Source: Sarcodiotheca gaudichaudii (taxonomy: Eukaryota; Rhodophyta; Florideophyceae; Gigartinales; Solieriaceae). Taken from it: a stretch of DNA of 64,000 nucleotides. The translations under genes were made by a program, and so were the position numbers. The stretch lies in contig JAUKVZ010000005.1 in the NCBI GenBank assembly GCA_032355985.1, positions 1 to 64,000 on the forward strand, given 5' to 3'. Shown one piece after another: positions 36,720 to 46,414 of the stretch; within the stretch, counting starts at the first letter, position 1; the number at the start of each line of letters is the position of its first letter. The notes under the pieces are model-generated. The model had not been told where the DNA came from, did no database searches, and saw only the letters and a program-made list of their open reading frames with translations.

Positions 36720-37517
36720 GTGCAGATCGATCTCATGCAGCTTGCGGAGGTAGGCGTCATCGGGCTGTTCGCCGGCGTGCTCGGCGGGCTGCTGGGCATC
36801 GGCGGCAGCATCCTGATGATTCCGGGGCTGGTCGCCATCTTTCCAGATCGCGGCAGCGACTCGCTGCATGTCTTTCAGGCGGCCGCGATGGCGGTGAACA
36901 TCGCAGTGGCGGCGCCGGCCACCATTCGCCATCGCAAGGCGGGAGCGCTTCGGCCGGATCTGCTCAAGGGAATGATCCCGGTGGCCGCCATCATGATCGT
37001 CCTCGGCGTGCTGGCGGCCAACGCGACGCCCACGAAAGCGCTTCGCATCGGATTCGCGGTCTTCCTGCTGTTTGTCACGTACACGCAGGTGCGCAAGCTG
37101 TCGGTGACGGATGCGGATGAAGATGGTCGCGAGCCGCGGGTTACGCCCGTGCGATCCGGCGCGGTGGGCGCTGCGATGGGATCAATCGCGGGGCTGCTGG
37201 GCGTGGGCGGCGGGGTGATCGCCGTGCCGCTGGCGTATTCGATCTGTCGCATTCCGCTTCGGCAGGCGATCGCAGCCAGCGCCGCGACGATGTGCCTGAC
37301 GGCGGCAGTCGGCGCGACGGTGAAGCTCGCCACGCTCGGTCAGCTCGGTCTGCCGGCGAGCGATGCGATCTTCATGGCTCTGGCGCTGGCGCCGACGGCC
37401 ATCGTTGGCGCGGGGATTGGCGCCCGGCTGACACATCGCCTGCCGGTGCGCGTAGTGCGAGGCGTGCTCATCGTCATCCTGCTTGCGGCCGCTGCGCGCA
37501 TGGCCATTGGCGCGTAA
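36720..37517 (+). CDS. TauE/SafE family membrane exporter
   Basis: GTG at 36720 is preferred because AGGG lies 8 nt before it; an ATG 15 nt later (36735) has no such site. 265 residues. About eight membrane segments; two halves each with a G-rich loop, LLGIGGSILMIPGL and LLGVGGGVIAVPLA, the TauE/SafE signature. It probably exports sulfite, sulfoacetate or another organosulfur anion; substrate cannot be told. Confidence 0.9.
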   Translation: MQIDLMQLAEVGVIGLFAGVLGGLLGIGGSILMIPGLVAIFPDRGSDSLHVFQAAAMAVNIAVAAPATIRHRKAGALRPDLLKGMIPVAAIMIVLGVLAANATPTKALRIGFAVFLLFVTYTQVRKLSVTDADEDGREPRVTPVRSGAVGAAMGSIAGLLGVGGGVIAVPLAYSICRIPLRQAIAASAATMCLTAAVGATVKLATLGQLGLPASDAIFMALALAPTAIVGAGIGARLTHRLPVRVVRGVLIVILLAAAARMAIGA

Positions 37518-37627
37518 GAAACAGCGACTGATGCGCCGAAGCGACGTCCCTCGTTGTTACGCGCGGCGGTCGATGTCGCTTTGCGGCAACATTCCGCTTG
37601 AGGAAACCCGGATATCGGTCGATCTCC

Positions 37628-38455
37628 ATGTTGATGGAACACGACAACCAATCCAGGGATCCCGGCGACGAGCATGCCGGCGGTCGCGACGACACCTCGG
37701 GCGCACCCGTGATAGCGCGCGCGGACGCCTGCGGCTGGATGGCCGAACTCGCGACCGATCAGCTCACGATCATGGCGCACGAACTCGGCAATCTGCTCGA
37801 TGGGACGATTCGTTACGTCGGACTGGCGCGCCGCGGTCTGGACTCGGCCCCTGACGCCATTTCGGATCGCGATCAGCAGATCCTTCGGCAGCTTGGCAGC
37901 GCTGAATGGGCGCTCGGGCGCATGTCCGCGATCGTGCATGACTCACTGACGCCGGGCAGCGCATCGCTTGCGCGCCGATTCCATGAGCCAAGGCCATTGA
38001 TTGATGCGGTCATGCATGCGTGTGATGTTCTGCGCCCCATGGCTGAGGAGCGGAACGTCGAGCTCGAACTTGAGTTCTCGCCCCGACTGGTGCTGACGCA
38101 GGCGGGCCCGCTGTACACGGTCGTTTCAAACGCGATTCGCAACTCGATCGAAGCGCTGGAGCGCGGCGGGCGCGTGCAGCTGATCTGCGAAATGGTCGCG
38201 ACGCCGGATGGCGACACCGAAGTGCAGATCGATGTGATCGACGATGGGCCGGGCGTGCCCGGTCACATGCTGGAGAAGATTTTCGATTTGCGCTGCACTT
38301 CGAAGCCTTCGACGGCCGGTGTCGGCCTGGCGCTGGCGCGTGAAATCATGGATGAACTGGGCGGCTGCATCTCCATGGAGAATCGTCCAAAGAACAATGG
38401 CGCCGCGAGCGGCGCGCACCTTTCCATCCGCTTCGCCCCATTGACCCAGGACTGA
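37628..38455 (+). CDS. Soluble sensor histidine kinase
   Basis: 275 residues if started at the ATG at 37628; ATG 37634 is equally possible and neither has a good Shine-Dalgarno site. No membrane segment and no obvious sensor domain. The H box is MAHELGNLLDG with His51, then N box NAIRNSIEAL, G1 DVIDDGPGVPG and G2 GVGLALAREI. It lies 3 bp before an NtrC-type regulator gene in the same direction, so the two are a two-component pair of NtrB/NtrC type. Confidence 0.9.
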   Translation: MLMEHDNQSRDPGDEHAGGRDDTSGAPVIARADACGWMAELATDQLTIMAHELGNLLDGTIRYVGLARRGLDSAPDAISDRDQQILRQLGSAEWALGRMSAIVHDSLTPGSASLARRFHEPRPLIDAVMHACDVLRPMAEERNVELELEFSPRLVLTQAGPLYTVVSNAIRNSIEALERGGRVQLICEMVATPDGDTEVQIDVIDDGPGVPGHMLEKIFDLRCTSKPSTAGVGLALAREIMDELGGCISMENRPKNNGAASGAHLSIRFAPLTQD

Positions 38456-38458
38456 ATC

Positions 38459-39928
38459 ATGGATTCGCGCGAACATCCCGGCGCCCATGATGAATCCAGC
38501 GGCGAAGTCGACGCCCGATTGCTGATCATCGACGACGATCCGATCGTCGCCGACTCGCTTGCGGAGTTTCTGCAGACTGAAGGGTACGAGGTGGCCACGG
38601 CGTTCAACGGCGCCGAGGCGCTCGAGGCGCTTGAAAAAGCGGAGGCAGCCGGTCGCGCATTTAATCTCGCGCTGTGTGATGTTTCGATGCCCGGCATGAA
38701 CGGGATGGAAGTGCTCGAACGCATCGGCCAGCTTCACAATGATGTCGTCGTGTGCATGCTCACGGCGTACGGCGCGATTGAGTCAGCCGTGGACGCCGTG
38801 CGCAAAGGCGCCTCCGACTATCTGACGAAGCCTGTCGTGGACAACGAGCTGCGCATGAGTCTGCAGCGCGCGCTGCGTCAGCAGAAACTGCTGGCGGAGA
38901 ATCGCGTGTTGCGCGGGCAGCTCGAGTCGCGATTCGGACTGAACAACATCATCGGCGCCGACCATCGGATGCTGCGCACGTATGACCTCATCGAGGCCGT
39001 CGCGCCATCCAAGACAACCGTGCTGATGAGTGGCGAGAGTGGCACGGGCAAGTCGCTGATCGCCCATGCCATCCATCAGCACAGCCCGCGCAGCGCCAAG
39101 CCGTTTGTTGAGATCTCCTGCGGCAGCATTCCAGAGACACTGCTCGAATCGGAGCTCTTCGGTCACGTCAAGGGCGCATTCACCGGCGCCCATGCCGACA
39201 AGACGGGCAAGTTCCTCGCGGCAGATGGCGGCACGATCTTCCTTGATGAAATCAACTCCGCGTCGCCGGGCATGCAGCTCAAGCTGCTGCGCGTGCTGCA
39301 GGAGCGTCGATTCGAGCCGGTCGGCGCCACCGAGACGATCGAAGTCGATGTGCGCGTGATTCTCGCGACGAATCAGCCGCTGGAGGATCTCGTCGCATCA
39401 GGTCAGTTCCGGCAGGATCTCTACTACCGCATCAATGTCGTCAAGATCGATCTTCCGCCACTTCGCGAGCGCACGGCGGATATCCCCCTGCTCGCCGAGC
39501 ACTTCATTCATCTACACGCGCAGGATCAGCAAAAGCAGATCGCCGGCGTGACGGATGAGGCGCTGCATGCGCTGCAGCGATACTCCATGCCGGGCAATGT
39601 GCGGGAACTGAGCAACATCATCGAACGAGCCGTCGTGCTTTCGCGCCGGCCCACGATTGATCTTGAGGATCTTCCGAAGCACGTCATTTCCAATGACAGT
39701 GCGCTGGCCCCCTCCTCGACGCCTCCGGAGAACATGGAGATCGTCGAGGGCGATTGGAACCCAATGCCGCTGCAGGAGGCGCTGCTGGCGCCGGAGCGGC
39801 AGATCCTGCTCAAAGCGCTGCGGGCCAACAACTGGAATCGTCAGGCGACGGCTGATCAACTCAGCATCAATCGCACCACGCTCTACAAGAAGATGAAAGC
39901 GCACGGCCTCGATCAGGCTGAAGAGTAA
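38459..39928 (+). CDS. Sigma-54-dependent response regulator, NtrC family
   Basis: 489 residues. A receiver domain with phospho-Asp74 ([12 protein letters not shown]), a AAA+ domain with Walker [10 protein letters not shown], the intact sigma-54 contact loop GAFTGA, and Walker [10 protein letters not shown], and a C-terminal Fis-type helix-turn-helix ([19 protein letters not shown]). It should turn on sigma-54 promoters when phosphorylated by the kinase encoded 3 bp upstream. Target genes are unknown. Confidence 0.95.
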   Translation: MDSREHPGAHDESSGEVDARLLIIDDDPIVADSLAEFLQTEGYEVATAFNGAEALEALEKAEAAGRAFNLALCDVSMPGMNGMEVLERIGQLHNDVVVCMLTAYGAIESAVDAVRKGASDYLTKPVVDNELRMSLQRALRQQKLLAENRVLRGQLESRFGLNNIIGADHRMLRTYDLIEAVAPSKTTVLMSGESGTGKSLIAHAIHQHSPRSAKPFVEISCGSIPETLLESELFGHVKGAFTGAHADKTGKFLAADGGTIFLDEINSASPGMQLKLLRVLQERRFEPVGATETIEVDVRVILATNQPLEDLVASGQFRQDLYYRINVVKIDLPPLRERTADIPLLAEHFIHLHAQDQQKQIAGVTDEALHALQRYSMPGNVRELSNIIERAVVLSRRPTIDLEDLPKHVISNDSALAPSSTPPENMEIVEGDWNPMPLQEALLAPERQILLKALRANNWNRQATADQLSINRTTLYKKMKAHGLDQAEE

Positions 39929-39953
39929 GCGACATCAGGCCCCGTCGCAGCTT

Positions 39954-40652
39954 CTACGCAGTGATGTCGATCAGTCCGCCAGTCGCGTATGAGTCGCCGT
40001 TCGCAATTCTCTTTTGAATCTCAGTGCGATCGTCGTTTCGAGCCGCGTGCGCCTGCCCGGCCACTGACTCATCCGACGATTCGCTTTCCTCCATGGCCAA
40101 CTCCCGCTGCGCCTTGGCTTCAAGCTGGGATGCCTTGGCGGCGACGGCTCGATCTGCTGAGGAAGGCTCGGCCGGGGCAAGCGCCGCTCGACGGATGCGT
40201 CGGGCCTTCTCGACCGTCTCTTCAGGCGAGCGCCCTTCGGAGGTGTCGATGTTCACATGGCCGCCGACGGCGTAGCGCTTGTCATCCGGGCCCACCTGGT
40301 ATTCGTAATGGATGCCGCCTCGCACGAGGCTGCCGCCTGCGGCGACATGGGCCTGCTCGTGGGTCCGAACCTCCTGATCGCGCTTCTGGAGCTCACGGAC
40401 CTGCTCCTTCTCCTCGTCCGTGAGTTCGCGCTCCTCCGGCGATTCGGCCGCACCCTGCAGTTCGAGTTGGTCGGCGCCTCGCTCAGCGCCCGGCGCCGGC
40501 GAGGGCGAGGCCTCATCCGATTCCTGTCCGATGGGAGCCTCAGGCTCACGTCGCGGCTCAGGGCCGATCAGGGTCGGCGGGCTCAGGCTGTGGGAGGCGG
40601 CGTCGATCATGCCTTCGGTGCATCGGATCGCTGAGGCCCGGGCTGAGGCCAT
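39954..40652 (-). CDS. SprA-related putative metalloprotease
   Basis: Start uncertain: 40652 has GAGG 5 nt upstream, 40685 is also in frame. About 232 residues. The central region VRTHEQAHVAAGG carries an HExxH-like zinc motif, followed by GIHYEYQVGPDDKRYAVGGH and VNIDTSEG, the pattern of the SprA-related family (PF12118). Both ends are Glu/Ser-rich, low complexity. No signal peptide. Lies convergent to the regulator gene and divergent from pilT. Confidence 0.75.
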   Translation of the reverse strand: MASARASAIRCTEGMIDAASHSLSPPTLIGPEPRREPEAPIGQESDEASPSPAPGAERGADQLELQGAAESPEERELTDEEKEQVRELQKRDQEVRTHEQAHVAAGGSLVRGGIHYEYQVGPDDKRYAVGGHVNIDTSEGRSPEETVEKARRIRRAALAPAEPSSADRAVAAKASQLEAKAQRELAMEESESSDESVAGQAHAARNDDRTEIQKRIANGDSYATGGLIDITA

Positions 40653-40873
40653 AAAGGCCTCGGACAGGGATGGGCGCCTGCACATCTGAATCAGGCCCGA
40701 TTTCGGCCTTCTGCGAGCGGGCGCGGTAGCATGGCCCATTCGGCCCCGGACCCTTCCGAATCCCCTCTGGGAAGCGGTGGCAACCGGGATCCCGTGCCCT
40801 GCGTATCCGACTGGGAGACAGGCGCGGGCGGGCCGCACACTGGTTGGAAGAGCACCTGGGAGAGACCTTCGAG

Positions 40874-42028
40874 ATGAGCCTGGACAGCGACGCGACAGCA
40901 GCCCCGATTCAGACCCACGTGACCCTGGATCCTGATCGAAAGCACGACCCGCACGAGACCCGATTCGGCAAGTTCCTGCAGGCGTGCATCAAGTTCGGCG
41001 GGTCGGATCTTCTTCTCAAGACTGGCAAGCCGCCGGTCCTTCGGCTTCGCGGCGCCCTGAAGCAACTCGACACCGATCCGATCGACTCTGAAGAGTTCAT
41101 CAGCATCGCCAAGCACATCTTGACCAAGGAGCAGTGGGACGATCTGCACAAGTTCGGCTCGGTGGACTTTGCGTACGACTACGACAGCTCCAGTCGCTTC
41201 CGTGTGAACCTCTTCCAGGCGCGTGGCAAGCTTTCCGTCGCCGCCCGTCTGGTCACGAGCGACATCCTGCCATTCGAGAAGCTGCATCTGCCGCCGGTGA
41301 TGGAAGAGATCGCCATGCAGCCGCAGGGCATCGTTCTGCTGGCGGGCGTCACGGGCTCGGGCAAGTCGACAACGATCGCCTCGATGCTCGACTACGTGAA
41401 TGCGCGCAAGCCCGTGCACATCATCACGATCGAAGATCCGATCGAATACATCTTCGAGGACAAGAAGGCGACGATCAATCAGCGCGAGATCGGCATTGAC
41501 TGCCTGGACTTCAAGATCGCGCTGCGTGCGCTCGTTCGCGAGAATCCGGACATCGTTCTCGTCGGCGAAATGCGAGACAGCGAGACGTTTGAAGCTGCGC
41601 TGCACGCCGCCGAGACGGGACACCTCGTCTTCGGAACGATTCACGCGTCATCGGCGCCGCAGACGTTCCAGCGCATCTACGATCTCTTCCCGGTCGAGGA
41701 GCGTGAACAGGTTCGCAAGATCCTCGGCTATCAGATGCGCGCCATCGTGTATCAGAAGCTGCTGCCGACGCTTCACGAGGACATCCCGCGCATCCCGGCG
41801 CTTGAAATTCTCATCAATACACCGGCAGCGCGAAAGTACATTCTGGAAGGCCGGGAAGGCGAACTCGACGAGATCATCAAGTCGACGGAGTCGCAGCAGA
41901 TCGGCATGATGGACTTCAACGGCTCTCTTGTGAAGCTCGTTGAGGACGAATACATTCACACTCGTGTCGCGATGGAGGCGACGCCGAATCCGGATGAGTT
42001 GACGATGCGCCTCAAGGGCATCGGCTGA
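40874..42028 (+). CDS. pilT: PilT-type retraction ATPase
   Basis: ATG at 40874, GGGAG about 11 nt upstream. 384 residues. Walker A GVTGSGKSTT, the Asp box IEDPIEY, Walker B VGEMRDSETF and the His box TIHASSAP are intact, so it is an active hexameric traffic ATPase of the PilT branch (no zinc cysteines). It drives pilus retraction or related motion. First of three same-strand genes, followed by a degenerate PilB-like protein (77-bp gap). Confidence 0.93.
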   Translation: MSLDSDATAAPIQTHVTLDPDRKHDPHETRFGKFLQACIKFGGSDLLLKTGKPPVLRLRGALKQLDTDPIDSEEFISIAKHILTKEQWDDLHKFGSVDFAYDYDSSSRFRVNLFQARGKLSVAARLVTSDILPFEKLHLPPVMEEIAMQPQGIVLLAGVTGSGKSTTIASMLDYVNARKPVHIITIEDPIEYIFEDKKATINQREIGIDCLDFKIALRALVRENPDIVLVGEMRDSETFEAALHAAETGHLVFGTIHASSAPQTFQRIYDLFPVEEREQVRKILGYQMRAIVYQKLLPTLHEDIPRIPALEILINTPAARKYILEGREGELDEIIKSTESQQIGMMDFNGSLVKLVEDEYIHTRVAMEATPNPDELTMRLKGIG

Positions 42029-42105
42029 GCCGGCGCCGAGGCTTGTCGCGGGCGTCCGCTCGCGGGAACTGATCGTCAAGATTCTCACCACTGAGCACGC
42101 ATCGC

Positions 42106-43869
42106 ATGAGCATTTCTCTCGTTGAACTCGCGAACACTCTCGCAGCGTCCACCCTCGCGCAGGCAGCGCCGGGCGGCGTCGGAGGCGGAAGCGCCGGAGG
42201 CGGCTCCGGCGGCGAAGCCATCTGGCTGATGTCGCCGATCAAACCAATTCTCTTCATTCTTCCCCTGCTGGGATGGGCGTGGATCGTCAGCACGGTGTAC
42301 GACAAGGACGCCGAACGCTGGTACATGAAGCGGCGCGCCTGGAATCTGACGCACATCGGCTTCGCAATCGCCGGCGTGCTGCTCTTCCTCGCGATTCCCT
42401 CATTCTGGATCGGATGGCCCGTGCTCGTCGCCACCCTCGGCGCCGATCTGCTCCTCTATGCCGTCCATCACAACCGAAGCAGTTCCGTTCCGGAGACCAT
42501 GAAGTGGTCGTTCGATCTGGAGAAGATGAAGGAGGCGCGAGCCAATCGCGAAGCCGCGAAACTTGCCAAGGGCGTGACGCTGTCATTCAAGGGACCCAAC
42601 GGCGTCGTGCAGGCGCCTGAGAAGAACACGCCCGAGTTCGACATCCGAGTCGCCGCGGAATCCATCCTCATCGATGCCACCGAAGCACGCGCCACGCGCG
42701 TCGAGCTGCTCGCCGCCAATGAGAGCAGCTATCAGGCAAATCTGCTGGTCGACGGTGTTCGCCAGAAGCTGGATCCGATTCCGACGAAGCAGGCCGTCGC
42801 CATCATCGATTTCTTCAAGTCCGCGTCCGGCATGGATGTGCAGGATCGGCGGCGGCGCGTGACAAAGGATCTGCAGGTCGAGCAGGCCGGCGGCAAGCGC
42901 ACGCTGCGCCTCGTCGCAAGCGGTGGCTCTTCGGGCATGAAACTTCTGATCACCTTTGATCCTGAGGATCAGGTCAAGCTTCCGCTCGACAGCCTCGGCC
43001 TGCTGCCGCAGCAAAAGACCGAACTCGATGCATTGGTTCAGCAGAGCCAGGGCGCCGTGCTCGTCGCATCCCCCCCGCTGGGCGGACGCACGACGACGTT
43101 GTACGCATTGATCCAGGCGCACGACGCCTATACGAGCAACGTGCAGACGGTTGAGCTTGAGCCGCAGGCCACGCTTGAAGGCGTGCGTCACAATGTGTTC
43201 AATCCGCTCGCCGATGGCGCGGAATACAGCACAACGGTTCGTTCGATTCTGCGCCGCGATCCGGACATTGTCGCGATCGGTGAGCTGCCGGATTCGAACA
43301 CGGCGATCGAAGTGACGCGCGCCGATCAGGAGCGCACCAGAACGTATGTCGGCATCAAGGCGGACAACGGGCTCGCGGCGATTCAGACGTTCTGCAAAGC
43401 AGTCGGCGATCCCAAGACCGCCGCCTCATGCCTGCACGGCGTTGTCGCCGTCAAACTCGTGCGCAAGCTGTGTTTGAACTGTCGCATCGAGTACGCCCCC
43501 TCGCCTGAGCTGCTCAAGAAGCTCGGCGCCCCGCCGGACAAGATCAAGAAGCTGTACAAGAAGGGCGGCCAGGTGCTCATCAAGAGCAAGCCGGAGATCT
43601 GCCCGGTGTGCGCCGGCGCGGGATACTTCGGTCAGGAAGGCGTCTTCGAGGTCTATTCGATCAACGAAGAAGAGCGGGCGATGATCGCATCCAACGATCT
43701 GATCGCGCTGCGTTCCTCCTTCCGCAAGCGACGTATGCCGTCCATGCAGGAAGCGATGATCATGAAGGCGGCAAGCGGCGCGACCAGCGTCGAGGAAGTC
43801 GCGCGCGTCAGCTCAAGCGGTCAGCGCAAGAAGGCGCCGCCTCAGCAAAAGCCCGCCGGCGCCGCGTAA
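42106..43869 (+). CDS. Membrane-anchored PilB/GspE-like protein with broken ATPase motifs
   Basis: 587 residues. A Gly-rich start, then two or three hydrophobic segments (about residues 43-62 and 82-120), so it is membrane-bound, unlike PilB or GspE. The C-terminal ~300 residues align with the GspE core: QTELEA-like linker, RRDPDIVAIGELPDS (Walker B region), LVRKLCLNC with CPVC (four cysteines of the PilB zinc site at 456, 459, 499, 502). But Walker A is SPPLGGRTTT (Lys to Arg328), the Asp box EDP is ELE, and the His box TLHTND is GIKADN. Likely a non-catalytic assembly scaffold. Confidence 0.82.
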   Translation: MSISLVELANTLAASTLAQAAPGGVGGGSAGGGSGGEAIWLMSPIKPILFILPLLGWAWIVSTVYDKDAERWYMKRRAWNLTHIGFAIAGVLLFLAIPSFWIGWPVLVATLGADLLLYAVHHNRSSSVPETMKWSFDLEKMKEARANREAAKLAKGVTLSFKGPNGVVQAPEKNTPEFDIRVAAESILIDATEARATRVELLAANESSYQANLLVDGVRQKLDPIPTKQAVAIIDFFKSASGMDVQDRRRRVTKDLQVEQAGGKRTLRLVASGGSSGMKLLITFDPEDQVKLPLDSLGLLPQQKTELDALVQQSQGAVLVASPPLGGRTTTLYALIQAHDAYTSNVQTVELEPQATLEGVRHNVFNPLADGAEYSTTVRSILRRDPDIVAIGELPDSNTAIEVTRADQERTRTYVGIKADNGLAAIQTFCKAVGDPKTAASCLHGVVAVKLVRKLCLNCRIEYAPSPELLKKLGAPPDKIKKLYKKGGQVLIKSKPEICPVCAGAGYFGQEGVFEVYSINEEERAMIASNDLIALRSSFRKRRMPSMQEAMIMKAASGATSVEEVARVSSSGQRKKAPPQQKPAGAA

Positions 43870-43933
43870 ACGACGCATGCCTCTCGCGCGTCCGCAACGA
43901 TCAAGATTTGAATCCAAGGGATAGAGTTCTGCC

Positions 43934-45679
43934 ATGTTCATGAATCTGCTCGTCATCGCGATCGTCGGCTTCATCGCCTACATGTGGTTCAACCAGGGGT
44001 TGTTCTCCGGTTTCCTGCACATGATCTGCACGATCATCGCAGGAGGCATTGCGTTCGCCGTCTGGGAGCCATTGGCGATGATCCTCGTCAATCAGGGCGG
44101 CATGCTGCAATCGATCGCCTGGACCGTCTCCCTGATCGGACCATTCCTGCTCCTGCTGGTCGTGTTTCGCATGTCATGCGACAAGCTCATCCCCGGCAAC
44201 ATGGACTTTGACAATCTGACGAACATGATCGGCGGCGGCGCCACCGGCTTCGTCTCCGGCGTCGTGTCCGCAGGCATCCTGATCATCGGCATCGGGTTCA
44301 TGGGCGTGTCGCCTTCGTTCCTCGGATACGAGGGCATGAAGCTCGATTCCAATGGCAATGTCGTTCGCGGCGCCCCACTCTGGCTGCCGGCGGACAAGAT
44401 CACAGCGAAGATGTACGAGCATCTCAGCGGCGGCGCCTTCGGCACGGCCACGCCGCTAGCCCGACGTCAACCGAATGTGCATGAGCAGGCCTCGCTCGTC
44501 CGCATGACGTGGGAAGGCAAGAGCCGCACGGCGCTTGCGCGAAGCGACTTCAAGGTGACGCGCGAATACCAGGTGCATGAGCCGGCGATGAGCGATCTGT
44601 TGAATGACAGCTTCGCCGTGACGTCCAATGGCGAGGGGCTCGGCCCACAGGCGGCGCGCTCGGTGGATGGATCAAGCTATCCGGCGCCCTCTCACATCCA
44701 GGGCTACATCGTGGAGTTCAGCCCGGGCGCCAAGGAGAAGCGCGGCCAGATCGTCGTCGGCCCCGGGCAGGTGCGCCTGATCGGCGTGGATGCGCAGGGC
44801 AATCCATTCGCCCGCCATCCGGTCGCATTCCTGACGCAGCCCAAGGGCGAGACGCCGACGTATCACCGCTTCCGATTTGATGCGCCGGATATCTTCCTCG
44901 CATCGCCACAGGGCAAATCACGCGTGACGGCAGGGTTCGAGTTCGTCGTCCCCGATGGCGCCACGCCTGTCGATCTGATCATCAAGAATGTGCGCGCTTC
45001 CGTGAAGAACGTGCAGGATGTCTCGAATGAGCCTGAAGGCGGTTACGCCGTTGCGCAGCGCGACAGCGCCGTTCGTGATCGAAGTCTCTTCGGGCTCGAG
45101 CCGATTGAGCTGGATACGAGCGAGGCGACGGTTGTGAATCTGAGCGGCAGCTCGCGCCTGAGCGCCGACGGCATCGCCATCACAAACTCGATTCCAACCG
45201 CATTCAACATTCAGAACCGCGGCAGCCTGCAGATCAACTCAGAAAACGCGATCGAAGGCGGCACGCACAAGTTCAATCGCGGCGGGATGGCGACCAACCT
45301 GGATCAGAAGCTGCGCGTCGCGTCCTTCGCGATCCCGCCGCGATCGAAGATCGTGCAGGTCAATGTCGGTGAGCGAAGCAAGTTCTCGCTGCTCGGCAAA
45401 GCGCAGCAACAAGCGCTCGAGCTTCTGGCGCCGGTGCTCGTGGATGCAAATGGCCAGCAGTACCAGGCGATCGGCTGGATCTTTGAGGATGGACCGACGA
45501 TCGAGTATCGCTATACGCCCGGAGATCCAATTCGATCATTGGAGCAGATTCCCACGCTGAGTTTGTCGCGTGAGGATCGTGACGTCACGCTCATCTTCGT
45601 CGTGCCGCAGGGCATAACGATCAAGGCGTTTTCACTGGGCACGAAGGTGCAGCAGAGCTTTGATCTGGAAGTCGATTGA
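43934..45679 (+). CDS. CvpA-like membrane protein with a large extra domain
   Basis: 581 residues. Residues 1-130 have four membrane segments with the CvpA pattern (NQGLFSGFLHMICTIIAGGI, IGGGATGFVSGVVSAG). The remaining ~450 residues are soluble, beta-rich and unrecognised, with no further membrane segment; they should lie on one side of the inner membrane. CvpA proteins are linked to colicin V export and to bile/outer-membrane stress, but this long form is not a standard one. Third gene after pilT and the PilB-like gene (64-bp gap), closed by a terminator. Confidence 0.75.
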   Translation: MFMNLLVIAIVGFIAYMWFNQGLFSGFLHMICTIIAGGIAFAVWEPLAMILVNQGGMLQSIAWTVSLIGPFLLLLVVFRMSCDKLIPGNMDFDNLTNMIGGGATGFVSGVVSAGILIIGIGFMGVSPSFLGYEGMKLDSNGNVVRGAPLWLPADKITAKMYEHLSGGAFGTATPLARRQPNVHEQASLVRMTWEGKSRTALARSDFKVTREYQVHEPAMSDLLNDSFAVTSNGEGLGPQAARSVDGSSYPAPSHIQGYIVEFSPGAKEKRGQIVVGPGQVRLIGVDAQGNPFARHPVAFLTQPKGETPTYHRFRFDAPDIFLASPQGKSRVTAGFEFVVPDGATPVDLIIKNVRASVKNVQDVSNEPEGGYAVAQRDSAVRDRSLFGLEPIELDTSEATVVNLSGSSRLSADGIAITNSIPTAFNIQNRGSLQINSENAIEGGTHKFNRGGMATNLDQKLRVASFAIPPRSKIVQVNVGERSKFSLLGKAQQQALELLAPVLVDANGQQYQAIGWIFEDGPTIEYRYTPGDPIRSLEQIPTLSLSREDRDVTLIFVVPQGITIKAFSLGTKVQQSFDLEVD

Positions 45680-45715
45680 CGCGGATCGGTCCATCTGACA
45701 CATACAAAACGTAAA

Positions 45716-45748
45716 CGGGCGGCCCCCTCGAAAGGGCCGCCCGCTTTT
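45716..45748. terminator. Bidirectional terminator between the CvpA-like gene and rplI
   Basis: A perfect 10-bp stem (45716-45725 with 45734-45743), 8-nt loop. It is followed by Ts on the plus strand (45745-45748) and by a T-rich run on the minus strand, so it ends both converging operons. Confidence 0.88.
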
Positions 45749-45774
45749 ATGTTCTGCATGCTTCGGCGCTTTGA

Positions 45775-46362
45775 TCAGGCGTCGATCGACGCCTCGGCGG
45801 GCGCCCGGAAGCCGCGTTCCTTCGGCTCGCCGCCATCCTCGCCCTTCTCGATGAGATTTCCTTCGTTGTCGAACTCCATCTCCTCGCGCTCATCGGTCGG
45901 CAGGTCGCGATCCGGCACGACCCACAGCTTGACTTCGGCTTCGAGATCCTGATCAAGCTTGATCGGGACGCGATAGCTGTCCACGCGCTTGATGTGGGTG
46001 GAGAGGCGCACGTCGCGCGGGCGAACGTTGAATCCCTCTTCGACCAGGGCGTCGGCGATGTCCTGCTGCGTGACGGAGCCATACAGGGCGCCGGTGTCGT
46101 TGCAGGCTCTGGTGAGCGAGATCTCGAAATCGGTCAGCTTGCCGATCATGACCTCGCGCTGGGCTCGAAGCTCGCGCATCTGGCGTTCGGCCTCTTCGCG
46201 CTTGTCGGCGAGCGCCTTGATCGCTTCCTCACTGGGCGACGTGGCCAGTTCGCGCGGAAGCAGGAAGTTGCGGGCATAGCCCACCTTGACGTTGACGACG
46301 TCGCCGACGATTCCGAGATTGTCGACGTTTTCCGTCAGAAGCAGTTGCACTGTCTTTTGCAT
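45775..46362 (-). CDS. rplI: Ribosomal protein bL9
   Basis: 195 residues, longer than the usual ~150. The N-terminal domain MQKTVQLLLTENVDNLGIVG and VKVGYARNFLLPRELA is the L9 signature; the long central helix and C-terminal domain follow. An acidic extra tail of about 45 residues (EREEMEFDNEGN onward) is not part of the standard protein. Last gene of the leftward run from the glmU-like gene. Confidence 0.96.
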   Translation of the reverse strand: MQKTVQLLLTENVDNLGIVGDVVNVKVGYARNFLLPRELATSPSEEAIKALADKREEAERQMRELRAQREVMIGKLTDFEISLTRACNDTGALYGSVTQQDIADALVEEGFNVRPRDVRLSTHIKRVDSYRVPIKLDQDLEAEVKLWVVPDRDLPTDEREEMEFDNEGNLIEKGEDGGEPKERGFRAPAEASIDA

Positions 46363-46414
46363 CGTGATCGATGTCCTCTCGTAATGAGACGGGAGTTAGA
46401 GGATGCCCCTTGCG

